From Polaribacter litorisediminis (GTDB lineage: Bacteria > Bacteroidota > Bacteroidia > Flavobacteriales > Flavobacteriaceae): DNA of 64,000 nucleotides. Both the position numbers and the translations under genes were made by a program. Numbering within the stretch: position 1 is the stretch's first letter; each line of letters begins with the position of its first letter. Of this stretch, positions 17,088 through 27,200 are shown piece by piece. Below the pieces are notes generated by a model. It was not told where the DNA came from. It made no database searches and was given only the letters and a program-made list of their open reading frames with translations. The DNA lies in the NCBI RefSeq assembly GCF_019968605.1, contig NZ_CP082966.1:3895501-3959500 (forward strand), in the 5' to 3' direction.

Positions 17088-19398
17088 TCTTTTCTTCTAA
17101 AATAAAATCGCCATTTTTGGTAATACCCTCAATATAAAGGGTTATGTCATCATGTTGATTAGTTCTTATATCTAAAGAAAGTTGTCCGTTTTCATCTATT
17201 TTGTTAATAGGTAACCAGTCGATAACTCCAAATTTTTTGTAAATAGCATTTTTATAGTTTTCGTATTTAGGAATGTAAAACTTTTTTGGTTTTGTAAACG
17301 ATACAGGAAATTTAACTTCTTTAACGGTTGGTCTATTATTAGTAAATCTTTTAGGATCTGTTACAATTTTTATGACTCCACCATTACCCCACATAGATTC
17401 TGTATCTATATCTATATAATCCACAGTATCTAAGAAATAACCGTATAACATATCAAAAGTAAAAACTTGAAATCCATCTAAAAATATGGCAGGAGCACTA
17501 TTATCTTTTCGTTTATTATACACCACTAAATATCCAGTTTTCCAATCATCATAGGCACGAAAAGCAGGCCTAAAATCTAAAAAGTTAGCCAAAGTTTGAT
17601 TTCGATCTAAATCGTTCAGAAAGAATACACGCCCAAAAGTTCTTCCTCTAACACTATCTTTTCTCTTTTTATCTAAATTAACTTTGATTACCACTTCATC
17701 TAAAACATCTGTTTTATTTAGTTTTTCAAAATTAGAGAAATCAACAAAGTTCTCAGATGAAAAATAATTTGGAGCTATGGCAACCTCTCCATAAAGATTT
17801 TTAATGCTGGGGATTTTGTTTATATTGAACTCAATATGTATGTTTGGTTGCGCTAAATTCCCTTTTCTTCTTACCTTAGAAATATATAATTTTTCATCAT
17901 CCATAGGAAAGTAATCAGTATGGCTAAAAGATTTTACTTCCTCATCAAACTCAATCATTAAAGGAGGTTTGTTAGATAGGCTATGAATAAAATATTTACT
18001 TTTCTTTTTAACTTTTGAAATGTTTACTTTAATAGAAATACCTCTCTCGAATTTATATTTTAAGGTATCGTTTTCAATAAACATATCTTTCCAATCATAA
18101 CTACTCCAACCTTGCGTAATTAATAGATTGTCGAGTTCTTGTATTTTTCTTTCATTGAAGTCTTTAAAGTAATAATCAGCATTTTCTATAACCCCTTTAA
18201 CAAAGGGTTGCACTAAAACCTGAGAAATAATATTTGTATTTTTTTTATATGAATTTGTTGTTTTGGGCAAGACAGAAACACTTACGTTATTAAAGCCAAT
18301 ATTTTTCTGCGTAAATTGAAGTGTTGCATTTACTGAATCTTCTTCCTTTTTTAGAAATGTATTAGTGCTTTTTATAATATTTAATTTATGATAATTAAAA
18401 AATAGTCTTTCTGCAATGGGATTTTCTTGCTCATTAAAAAGCGTAAAGACAGTAATGCCTCTTGGTAAGTTTTTAAAGGGAATTTTAGTAGTTAGAACGC
18501 TTTTATTTTTGAAATCAATATCTATTGTATTGAGCTCTTTACCATTGTGAAAAGTTAACGAATATCTCTTGTTTAGTTTAGAACTATTATTTGTTTTAAC
18601 GGATATAAGGGCGTTTTCCTTGTTTCTTGATACTTTTAAAAGAACACCTTTTTTTTGAATAGGTTCAGTAATGTTTACCGTTATCAATTTGTTTCTGTTG
18701 TTTATTTCGGCTTTGTATGTGTTCAGGTAATTTGGAATAAATGAAAACCGTCCAATACCATTTTGATTTACTTGAAAAGAGGTGATAAAGTTATCCTTAT
18801 CATCTAAAATACGTCCTTTGAGGTTGGCAACGCCAAGGCCAAGAGTATCTTTAATGACAACACCAACTGTATTTACAACACCATCTAATAAATGACCACT
18901 TTCAGGTAAAAACTGGGCATCGATAGAAAAATCTTTGACTACTTTTTTTGAATAATATATAGACTCCGAGTCAATAACTTTGAATTTATCCGAAAAAAAG
19001 TTTTTTTGAGAAAAATTTCGCATCCAATTTGTATAAGATGTAAACGTATAGGATCCGCTTTTTATAGAATCTGTGATCATAAAATAACCATCTACAATCC
19101 CTTTTTCTACTTTAAAAAGTTTAGATTCCACAATATTTTTATGCTCATCTGTGATAGTGCAATACAGATTATTGGTTTCATTAGAAAGCTTTTTAGTGTT
19201 CTTGTCAAAAACGTAGGCTGTAAATGCTAGCATTTCTCCTTTAACATATATAGACTTGTTTAAATGCGCATAAACAACTTCTTGGTACACATTATTTCTA
19301 GCAGAGAATAAAGAATCGATCTTTTTTTCCTTTGATTGTCCTGATGCAGAAAAATTAAAAACACAGAATAGAAGTAGTAGTAGGTAGAATTTTTTCAT
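17068..19398 (-). CDS. Secreted macroglobulin MG2-like protein with degenerate TonB-plug domain
   Basis: This 776-aa protein has a signal peptide (MKKFYLLLLLFCVFNFSASGQ). The N-terminal region (HLNKSIYVKGEMLAFTAYVFD) looks like the MG2/MG3 strands found in Bacteroidota alpha-2-macroglobulin-like proteins. Carboxypeptidase-regulatory-like beta sandwiches follow, such as GLGVANLKGRILDDKDNFI. Near residues 655-705, IFLDGF..FDMLYGY..DTVDYIDID..WGNGGVIKI resembles a TonB-receptor plug. No beta-barrel follows, so it is not a transporter itself. The function is unknown, possibly envelope surveillance or anchoring. It lies between the intact iorB 3' end and a decayed second copy of it. Confidence 0.68.
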   Translation of the reverse strand: MKKFYLLLLLFCVFNFSASGQSKEKKIDSLFSARNNVYQEVVYAHLNKSIYVKGEMLAFTAYVFDKNTKKLSNETNNLYCTITDEHKNIVESKLFKVEKGIVDGYFMITDSIKSGSYTFTSYTNWMRNFSQKNFFSDKFKVIDSESIYYSKKVVKDFSIDAQFLPESGHLLDGVVNTVGVVIKDTLGLGVANLKGRILDDKDNFITSFQVNQNGIGRFSFIPNYLNTYKAEINNRNKLITVNITEPIQKKGVLLKVSRNKENALISVKTNNSSKLNKRYSLTFHNGKELNTIDIDFKNKSVLTTKIPFKNLPRGITVFTLFNEQENPIAERLFFNYHKLNIIKSTNTFLKKEEDSVNATLQFTQKNIGFNNVSVSVLPKTTNSYKKNTNIISQVLVQPFVKGVIENADYYFKDFNERKIQELDNLLITQGWSSYDWKDMFIENDTLKYKFERGISIKVNISKVKKKSKYFIHSLSNKPPLMIEFDEEVKSFSHTDYFPMDDEKLYISKVRRKGNLAQPNIHIEFNINKIPSIKNLYGEVAIAPNYFSSENFVDFSNFEKLNKTDVLDEVVIKVNLDKKRKDSVRGRTFGRVFFLNDLDRNQTLANFLDFRPAFRAYDDWKTGYLVVYNKRKDNSAPAIFLDGFQVFTFDMLYGYFLDTVDYIDIDTESMWGNGGVIKIVTDPKRFTNNRPTVKEVKFPVSFTKPKKFYIPKYENYKNAIYKKFGVIDWLPINKIDENGQLSLDIRTNQHDDITLYIEGITKNGDFILEEKTITLKE

Positions 19399-19539
19399 AG
19401 AATAAGTTGAGGTTTTATTATTTTACTAAAAATTATGCTAAATATAAAATATGATTTCAGATTCATAATTATTTCAGATTGATGTTTTTTAAATTTTTAG
19501 GTCTATCTCACTATTTTTATCAATTTTATTAAAAGTATT

Positions 19540-19668
19540 TTATCGCCAACAGGTTTAGGAGAACCAGGTTTACCAATCGAAGGAGGCGCAGTTGAAAATG
19601 CAATCAATGCGGCTTTAGGAATATAGCTAACCTTTTGGTAACAAACTCAAAAAAGTACTGTTTTAGTA
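19540..19668 (+). pseudogene. Decayed second copy of the iorB 3' end
   Basis: This stretch translates as LSPTGLGEPGLPIEGGAVENAINAALG and matches the last 47 codons of the IorB-like gene (LSPTGLGEPGLPPAGGAVANAINAALG). After that it is broken by stops and small indels, but still shows a DNA-level match to the final codons (CAAAAAAG..CTGTTTTAG). No other part of the gene is present. It marks an old duplication or rearrangement around the 17068-19398 gene. Confidence 0.8.
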
Positions 19669-19710
19669 TAGGTAGTTTTTCTTTGATCTTAAGCAAAATT
19701 TCTGATAATA

Positions 19711-20316
19711 TTAGGCGTATATAAAGTCAGCAAATGCATCAGGATTTGCAAACAACGCAAAGGCTAATTTTGAAGAGGTAACAGACGCTTCAATAAATTT
19801 TTCAGAGTCAGCCAATTTATTTACTTGGTTGCACCAGTTTGTCCATGATGTTTTTAAATGATCACTATCAGAACCTTTATAGAATTCTGCACTCGGAGTT
19901 TTCCAATGAATTCTGTGTTTTTTAATTTGATTTGCAATAATATTACCACCTAATTCAGAACCTTTTATTACATAAATTAAGCCTAGTAAATTGGGCAAGG
20001 ACTTGAATAAATTTTCATCTTTTAAACAAAAATTTTGATAAAAATCAGTAAAATTTAAATTTAACAAGTCTTTTTTTAAGTCGTCTACCCTATTTTTAGG
20101 TAGTAAATTCTCTGAAGGAATTAAGAGTTTCTTTTCTGTAAGAATGTAATTTACCAAACAATGCGCTTTGTATAAATGAAATAAATGCTTCGTATAAGAA
20201 TCTAAAGAATACTGCTCAGAAAACATGGCTTTCGCATTCATAACACCTTCTGTGTGGGTGTGTTCTTTTCTTGTTTCTTTTCGTAAAGTTTCAGAAAGTG
20301 AAATTTCTTGGATCAT
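19711..20316 (-). CDS. bphO: Heme oxygenase of the bacteriophytochrome type
   Basis: This 201-aa protein matches the helical heme-oxygenase fold. The proximal heme His is likely in RKEHTHTEGVMNAK (residues about 17-25), and the distal helix motif is GSELGGNIIANQI near residue 127. It would open heme to biliverdin, the chromophore of the phytochrome encoded two genes upstream. It is 2 bp after the receiver gene and closes the operon. Assignment rests on motif match and context. Confidence 0.85.
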   Translation of the reverse strand: MIQEISLSETLRKETRKEHTHTEGVMNAKAMFSEQYSLDSYTKHLFHLYKAHCLVNYILTEKKLLIPSENLLPKNRVDDLKKDLLNLNFTDFYQNFCLKDENLFKSLPNLLGLIYVIKGSELGGNIIANQIKKHRIHWKTPSAEFYKGSDSDHLKTSWTNWCNQVNKLADSEKFIEASVTSSKLAFALFANPDAFADFIYA

Positions 20317-20318
20317 AT

Positions 20319-20684
20319 TTAATGTTCTTTTGATGCTATCATTTTACTAAAATTATCTACTTCAAAAGGTTTTGGATAAAAGAAATCAAAACCAGCGTTT
20401 AAGCATTTTTTTTTCCAATCATCACCAAAATAATTGGTATGCGCTATAAAAATTGAATTGGTAAGATTTGGATACGTTTTTAATTTTTTCATGACTCCAA
20501 ATCCATCAATTTCTGGGTCATTTAAATTTAAATCGATTAAGAGGATGTCATAGTTTTCTTTTTTAGCCAATTCAAAGGCTTCTTTTGCAGTTTCTACAGC
20601 GTGAACTATATAAACATCACAAGCTAATTCTTCTACAATTAATCGATTTATGTCGTTGTCTTCTGTGTATAGGAGGGTCTTCAT
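20319..20684 (-). CDS. Single-domain response regulator paired with the bacteriophytochrome
   Basis: This 121-aa receiver domain has no output domain. The acidic pocket (EDND), the phospho-acceptor Asp in LLIDLNLND, the Thr in FIAHTNY and the Lys in YPKPFEVD are all visible. It lies one base after the kinase stop codon, so it is the likely phosphorylation partner. A diffusible receiver of this kind may relay to another protein not encoded nearby. Confidence 0.9.
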   Translation of the reverse strand: MKTLLYTEDNDINRLIVEELACDVYIVHAVETAKEAFELAKKENYDILLIDLNLNDPEIDGFGVMKKLKTYPNLTNSIFIAHTNYFGDDWKKKCLNAGFDFFYPKPFEVDNFSKMIASKEH

Positions 20685-20685
20685 T

Positions 20686-23055
20686 TTAGATTTTTGTTGG
20701 TAATAGTACTGTAAATAGCGTACCTATATTTTTTGTACTTTTTGTTTGAATTGTACCCCCTAAAAGGGTAATGTGAGATTTTACAAAAAACAAACCTAAG
20801 CCAGAACTTTGGTCGCTTTGCGAGGTTGTTTTTTCTTCAGTATAATAGGGTTCAAAAATTTTGTTAATAGCATCTTCGCTGATCCCGATTCCATTATCTT
20901 CAATAGATAAATGAACAAAATTTTCTCCTTTTTTGAGCGCTTTTTTTAGATTAATTTCAATGTGCCCATTATTGGGCGCATATTTAATAGCATTGCTTAC
21001 TAAATTGGTGAAAATCTGAGTATAAAAGTGTTTGTCTATCAATGCCATTATTGATTTGTTGTGCGCTAGGAAAATTAGATTTTGGGACTTTTTTCTAGCG
21101 TCAATTTCTAGTGATGTTAGAATTTCTGAAGTAAGATTAACCAAATCTATGTTTTCTAACACCAATTCTACATCGTCTTTTTCTAGACGTGTAGAAACTA
21201 AAATTTTATTTACAGTATCTAACAGTCTATTAGAACTTTTTAAAATAAGATTTACAAAATTTTTTTCGCTTTCTTCGAGTTTATCTCTATGTAATAATAC
21301 TCTCGTCATGCCTATGACACTTGTTATAGGAGTTCTTACTTCATGAGAAACATTAGACAATATTTTAGCTTTTAAAATGTTTATTTCTTCACTTGCTTTC
21401 ACGGCAATTTGCAGCTCTTTTTGTTTTTCTTTATTTTCTTTTAATTCCTCTTTTAGTTGAAGATTTAACCTCAACAACTCATCTGATTTTTGTTGTAAAA
21501 GCATCTCTAGTTTTCGACTGCTATCTGCTAATAAGCTGTTTTGATTAAAAATGTTTTTGTAAAGTTTAATTTCTTTTTGTACAATGATTTCATACAAATT
21601 TTTTGCAAAAATCTTTTGGGATGCAAGCCATGGATTTGATTTGTTTTTTTCTTTTTGAACCCATAAAGCAAAAGAGGCTCTTGGGGTTAAAATAGACGTA
21701 TTGTTAATCTCTTTAGTAGACATTACCTTATCTGGGTTTCCGGCCCAATGTATAATTTGTTCTTTAGACGCTCTCCAAAAATAAATATAACGTCCTGAAT
21801 CATGAGACATGGTTAAACATGCGCAGCCAGCAATTTTTTTATTTTTCCATGTAGGAATTGTAGATCGTAAAGAATCAGAAAACTGAAGTTTTTCTTGGCT
21901 ATTTTTTATTTTATGTAGTTCGTGTAATTGTAAAACTTCTGAATCTGCGGGATATATACCAAAATTAGAAATAGGTTTATGCTCATGCAATACGGTAACT
22001 CCACAAACTTGCAACTGCTTAGAAATACCTAGCCAATTATCTACAAAAATATCGCTAAAGTCCCCATCAATATTGTGATAATAAATTTTATCTAAAAGGC
22101 TTTTTTGCAATTTTTCATGGTTTCTCAATTCTTTTAATTCTAGTAATTGAATTGTATTTGCTAAATTAGAAGTAATTAATTCAAGTAAAAATCGGGTATT
22201 AAAATTTAAATAGTTTTCGCATTCATAGTGATGAAAAATAAGCATGCCCCATAATTTGTTGTCTATAATTATAGATACCGCGTGTGTTGCCGTAACACCC
22301 ATATTTTTTAAATATTGCAGGTGTACAGGGCTAACACTTCTATATACAGCGTAACTTAAATCTAACTCGTTTGTTGCATTATTTAAACTTTCAATACCAA
22401 TTCCTTCATCATCGATACTTTTAATAGATCTACTTAAATTTGTTAAATACAATCTTCTTGCTTGCTTAGGAATATCAGAAGCAGGATATTTTAATCCTAA
22501 AAAAGAATCAAGTTTAAAAGTTTTTTTTTCGGCAATTACTTCGCCATCTCCTTCTTTGTCAAATTGATAAATCATTGTTCTATCAAAATTTGTAAAATCT
22601 TGCAAAAGGTCAACGGTTGTTGAAAATAGATCATCTAAAGAATCGTATTCTTTTAAATTTTTACTGATTACTTTAAATTTATCAAAGTTTTGAAATTTGG
22701 AATGATGCTCATTTTGTTCTTCTAATTCTATATTGATATAATTACCTGAGTTAGAGAAAAAGAGCAGAAATATTCTATTATTCAAGGTTACTTCATTGGA
22801 AAATAAAACGTTAGAGAAGTCTTGTGTTTTTAATGATTCAAAATACGTTATAACCTTTTCATCAAAGAAATCTTGTATCTCTTTTTGCGGAGAAATCAAC
22901 TCTTCACCAAAAAAAGAACGGCTATTTTTACTTGCATAATTTAATCTATTCGTTGTTTTGCTAAAAGAAAGCAGAAACCCGTGAGATTGAATTTTACCCA
23001 ATAAGTGAATGGTTTCATCATCACATTGTGAAAGAATTGATTTATCAAATTTCAA
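20686..23055 (-). CDS. bphP: Bacteriophytochrome histidine kinase (PAS-GAF-PHY-HisKA-HATPase)
   Basis: The 789-aa protein has the biliverdin-binding Cys at residue 11 in QCDDETIHLLGKIQSHG. The GAF domain carries YPASDIPKQARRLYLTN and MGVTATHAVSII, and the PHY tongue shows TPRASFALWVQ. The kinase core has the phospho-His in SNVSHEVRTPITS, the N box NAIKYAPNNG, and G boxes GIGISED and SGLGLFFVK. It senses red/far-red light and phosphorylates the receiver downstream. No upstream in-frame ATG exists before a stop, so the start is the TTG at 23055. Receiver and heme oxygenase follow without gaps, making a self-sufficient light-sensing operon. Confidence 0.93.
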   Translation of the reverse strand: MKFDKSILSQCDDETIHLLGKIQSHGFLLSFSKTTNRLNYASKNSRSFFGEELISPQKEIQDFFDEKVITYFESLKTQDFSNVLFSNEVTLNNRIFLLFFSNSGNYINIELEEQNEHHSKFQNFDKFKVISKNLKEYDSLDDLFSTTVDLLQDFTNFDRTMIYQFDKEGDGEVIAEKKTFKLDSFLGLKYPASDIPKQARRLYLTNLSRSIKSIDDEGIGIESLNNATNELDLSYAVYRSVSPVHLQYLKNMGVTATHAVSIIIDNKLWGMLIFHHYECENYLNFNTRFLLELITSNLANTIQLLELKELRNHEKLQKSLLDKIYYHNIDGDFSDIFVDNWLGISKQLQVCGVTVLHEHKPISNFGIYPADSEVLQLHELHKIKNSQEKLQFSDSLRSTIPTWKNKKIAGCACLTMSHDSGRYIYFWRASKEQIIHWAGNPDKVMSTKEINNTSILTPRASFALWVQKEKNKSNPWLASQKIFAKNLYEIIVQKEIKLYKNIFNQNSLLADSSRKLEMLLQQKSDELLRLNLQLKEELKENKEKQKELQIAVKASEEINILKAKILSNVSHEVRTPITSVIGMTRVLLHRDKLEESEKNFVNLILKSSNRLLDTVNKILVSTRLEKDDVELVLENIDLVNLTSEILTSLEIDARKKSQNLIFLAHNKSIMALIDKHFYTQIFTNLVSNAIKYAPNNGHIEINLKKALKKGENFVHLSIEDNGIGISEDAINKIFEPYYTEEKTTSQSDQSSGLGLFFVKSHITLLGGTIQTKSTKNIGTLFTVLLPTKI

Positions 23056-23224
23056 AAGCTATGTTTTTTGGAGTCGATTATTAATTGTTAATCTGTGAAC
23101 GAGATTAAATTTTAATAAATATAATAAATTTTGGTTATTTATTACACATGAAACCAAAGTTTATAAAGATAATTTAAAAGATAAGACAGAAAAACTTAGC
23201 ATAAAAAAATTTGTTTAAGAGGCT

Positions 23225-24127
23225 TTAAAAGTAAATTTCTTGCGCCAGTCGAAAGGTATTGGCATGGGCGTCTACAATAATGTTTACATCTTTAGAATAC
23301 CCGCCACCCATAGAACACATAACAGGAATTTTTAAGTCAAAACAAGTTTGTAAAACAAATCTGTCTCGTTCTTTACATCCGTTAATTGTTAAAGAAAGTT
23401 TCCCTAGTTTATCGGTTTCGATGACATCTACACCACATAGGTAGTAAATAAAATCTGGTTTTTCTTGAAGAATGAGTTTTGGTAAAACATCTTTTAAGAT
23501 TGATAAATATTCGACGTCTTTCGAGTTGTTTTCTAAGGCAATATCTAAGTCAGATTGTTCTTTTACAAACGGATAATTACTTTTTCCATGCATAGAAAAA
23601 GTAAAGACAGAGGTGTCATTTTTAAAAATTTCAGCAGTGCCGTTTCCTTGATGAACATCTAAATCGACTATTAAAATTTTGTTGGCTAAACCTTTATTTT
23701 GAATATATTTTGCCCCAATAGCTTGGTCATTTAACATACAGAAGGCTTCACCTCGATTCGAAAAAGCATGATGTGTGCCGCCAGCAATATTCATGGCGAT
23801 TCCGTTTTTTAGAGCAAATTCAGAGGCTTTCATCGTTCCGTCAGCGATGATCATTTCGCGTTCTATTAAAACTTCAGATAAAGGAAACCCTATTTTTCTG
23901 GCTGCTTTTTGTGATAAAGTAATGTTTAATAAATCAAAAAAATATTCAGGATCATGAACTGTAAAAAAGTGTTTGTTATTAGGGATTTCTGGTTCAAAGA
24001 AATTGTCTTGATTACAAGTACCTTCATATAATAACTGTTGTGGTAAAAGGTCATATTTTTCCATCGGAAAACGATGCCCTTCTTTTAAGGGGTGTTTGTA
24101 AATAGGGTGATAGGCTATTTTTAACAT
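23225..24127 (-). CDS. Histone deacetylase/AcuC-family deacetylase
   Basis: This 300-aa enzyme has the class I/IV-like deacetylase active site: the His pair in GGTHHAF, zinc ligands in DLDVHQGNG and GVDVIETD, and the Tyr in MGGGYS. In bacteria this family removes acyl groups from lysine side chains, polyamines or acetoin-related substrates. It is cytoplasmic. The gene is followed by the SWIM/SNF2 gene's 3' end in the same direction with a 75-bp gap. The substrate is not evident. Confidence 0.9.
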   Translation of the reverse strand: MLKIAYHPIYKHPLKEGHRFPMEKYDLLPQQLLYEGTCNQDNFFEPEIPNNKHFFTVHDPEYFFDLLNITLSQKAARKIGFPLSEVLIEREMIIADGTMKASEFALKNGIAMNIAGGTHHAFSNRGEAFCMLNDQAIGAKYIQNKGLANKILIVDLDVHQGNGTAEIFKNDTSVFTFSMHGKSNYPFVKEQSDLDIALENNSKDVEYLSILKDVLPKLILQEKPDFIYYLCGVDVIETDKLGKLSLTINGCKERDRFVLQTCFDLKIPVMCSMGGGYSKDVNIIVDAHANTFRLAQEIYF

Positions 24128-24202
24128 TTTTTATATTTCACGACCAATGCGCACATTATTTTTCAAAATAACCATCAATACCTTTTAAAGTGAGATGAAC
24201 TC

Positions 24203-27200
24203 TTAGGAAAATAACGCTTTTATTTGGTTTTTGTCGAATGATTTTTTCATAGTATCAACTTTAATAATACTATCTGATACTTGTATTTTATTTTCTTGTA
24301 AATCAACAATTTTTTCTTCTATGGTGTCTTTACAAATCATTCTATATGCCATTACTTTTTTGGTTTGTCCTATTCTATAACAACGATCTATTGCCTGATT
24401 TTCTACAGCAGGATTCCACCAAGGATCTACTAAAAATACATATTCAGCGGCTGTTAAATTTAACCCAACACCACCAGCTTTTAAGCTAATTAAAAACACT
24501 TTTATTGATTCGTTTTCTTGAAAATTCTTTACATTTTCTTCTCGCTTTCTCGTTTTACCATCTAAATATTCATATTGAATATTTTCACTTTCTAAACGCT
24601 CCTTAATTAAATGTAACATTGTAGTAAATTGAGAAAAAACCAACACTTTGTTATTTGTTGTTTTGGTTTTAATATTTTCTAACAATATGTCTAATTTTAT
24701 AGAAGCACTTCCATAATCTTCATCATCATTTAATAATGCTGGTGAGTTACAAATTTGCCTTAGCTTAGTTAACCCTTCTAATACATATATTTGAGATTTT
24801 TCAGCGCCATTTTCATCAATTTTATCTAATAAATACGTTCTAAATTTTTCTTTAAAGGCATCATACACTTTACGTTGTTCTTTCCCCATTTCGCAGTATA
24901 AAACATTCTCTGTTTTTTCTGGTAAATCTGTAGCAACTTGTAGTTTTGTTCTTCTTAACAAAAACGGATGAATAATTTGGTGTAATAACTCCGAGGCATT
25001 TTCGTTTTTAGCTTTGTCTATAGCATCCGAAAATTCTGTTTTAAAATGTGCCATTGTGCCTAATAAACCAGGATTTAAAAAGTTCATTTGTGCATATAAA
25101 TCAAATGTATTATTTTCTATTGGTGTACCCGTTAATGCTAATCTGTTATTAGATTTTAACAAACGAACTGCTTTATATCTTTTAGAATTTGGGTTTTTTA
25201 TCGCTTGACTTTCATCTAAAATTATATATTCAAAATCTATTTCTTTTAACAAAGTAACATCATTTAAAACAGAGCCATAAGTGGTTAAAATAACATCGTA
25301 TTTTTTAAAATTTACAAGGTGTTTTTGTCTTTCAGAACCTATGTATAATAAGGTTTTTAAAGAGGGACAGAATTTTTCGATTTCCTTTTCCCAATTAAAC
25401 ATTAATGAAGTAGGAGCAACTATTAAACATGGGTTTTTTGCTTTTTTATTAGCTTTTAAGTAGGCTAATAAGGCGATAGTTTGTAGCGTTTTACCCAAAC
25501 CCATGTCATCTGCTAAACAACCTCCTAACTTGTTATCAAACAAAAACACCAACCAATTTAAACCTTCTTTTTGATAGGGGCGTAAAGTTGCTTTTACTGT
25601 TCTAGGCAATTTTACTGAGGTAATATTTTTTAAATTTTGTAATTGTATTTTCTTGCGTTGTAAATCAAGTAAAAATTCTGGTGTATTTTCTAGATCTTCA
25701 AATAATTCATCAATAATATTAAATTGATAGTTAGATATTTTTATAGCATCGTTTTTAACCTCACCTACTTTAAAGTATTTTGAAAATTTATCCAACCACT
25801 TTTTAGGTAACATTCCTAAAGTACCATCTTTTAACTGAATGTATTTGCTCTTTTTTAATAACGCTTTTTTAATATCTTTTAACGATACTTTTTCTTTACC
25901 GTATTTAATTTCAACAGCAACATCAAACCAGTCTATGCTAGATTTTACACCCATAGAAACTATGGGTTTATGCAAATTAAATTTGAATGATTTTAAATCT
26001 TTTGCCCCAAAAATTGCAATGTTTTTATCTTTTAGTTTTTGTGATGTTTTTAAAAGCCACTCGTCTTCTACTAGTTGGTAGGGAGATAAATAAAACACAT
26101 CATCTTGAAATTGAAAATCTGGGTGTAAATCTTGAAATTCTTCTACAAAATCACTTTCAAAAACTTCATCTCTTTTAACAAACTGTTTTGTTTGTTCATC
26201 ATAAAATTTTTCGTGACTGTTTGTTAAAATAAGTGTGTTGTTGTATTGAACTCCTGTTTTAAAAACAACATAATCGCCTTCAAAATCAGACACATAAACC
26301 TGTTTTTTTAGTTCGGTTTCTTTGGGTAATTTTTGGATCTTAAAAATTTTAGTTTCTACTACAAAATGTTTTGAAAGTGGCAGAATAACTTCTTTATGAA
26401 GTGTTTCGTACTTATTTTTAAGGAAATTCATTTCACTTTGGTAACCAAAACGTTGCAAATACAAAAAGTCTTTTGGCGAATTAAAAAAATAAACAACATT
26501 TTCTTTGATGCAAAAAAAAGGAGATATTAAAATTTGCTTAGAAGTTGGTGCATACCCTTTTCCTTGAATTTTTATCTTTGGTTTTAACGTATAAAAATCC
26601 GTGTTTTTTGTTAAAGTAAAATATAGATTTGCTTTTTCATCAGAAAATGAAAGTTTTTCTATATTTTTTCTTATTAAGGAAGTACTCGCTATTTTTTTAA
26701 GGAAAAAAGAATGTGCATCAGCATTACTAAGAATAAACTCATTAAGTTTAAAATATGTTTTTCTAAATTCCTTTATGGATGATTTTTGATTGAATATCCT
26801 ATTGGTATTTTTAATTACTAATCCATTTATGATAATTTGTTTTTCCTTTTCTGAATAATTTACAATTTTTGATATGATATCGAAATTAATTAATTCTTTA
26901 AACGAAGAGATAAGTTCTGTTGTGTTTTTTCTGTACTTGCCACTAAATATAATAAAATCTAAAAAGTTTATATTTTGTTCTTTATACAATTCGAAACAAA
27001 AACCTAAGCCATAAGTTGCAACTTTATTTTCATCATTTTTATCTTCTAAAATGGTAAGAGAATTATGTAATTTATCATTTAACCCTTTTAATACTTGCTC
27101 AGAAAAAACATGTGTAGAAGGAAAAAGGTTTTTAATTTTTTCTTCTACTACGATTCCTTTTTTGTTAAATTTAAATTCAAAATATTTCTGATAGTCATCT

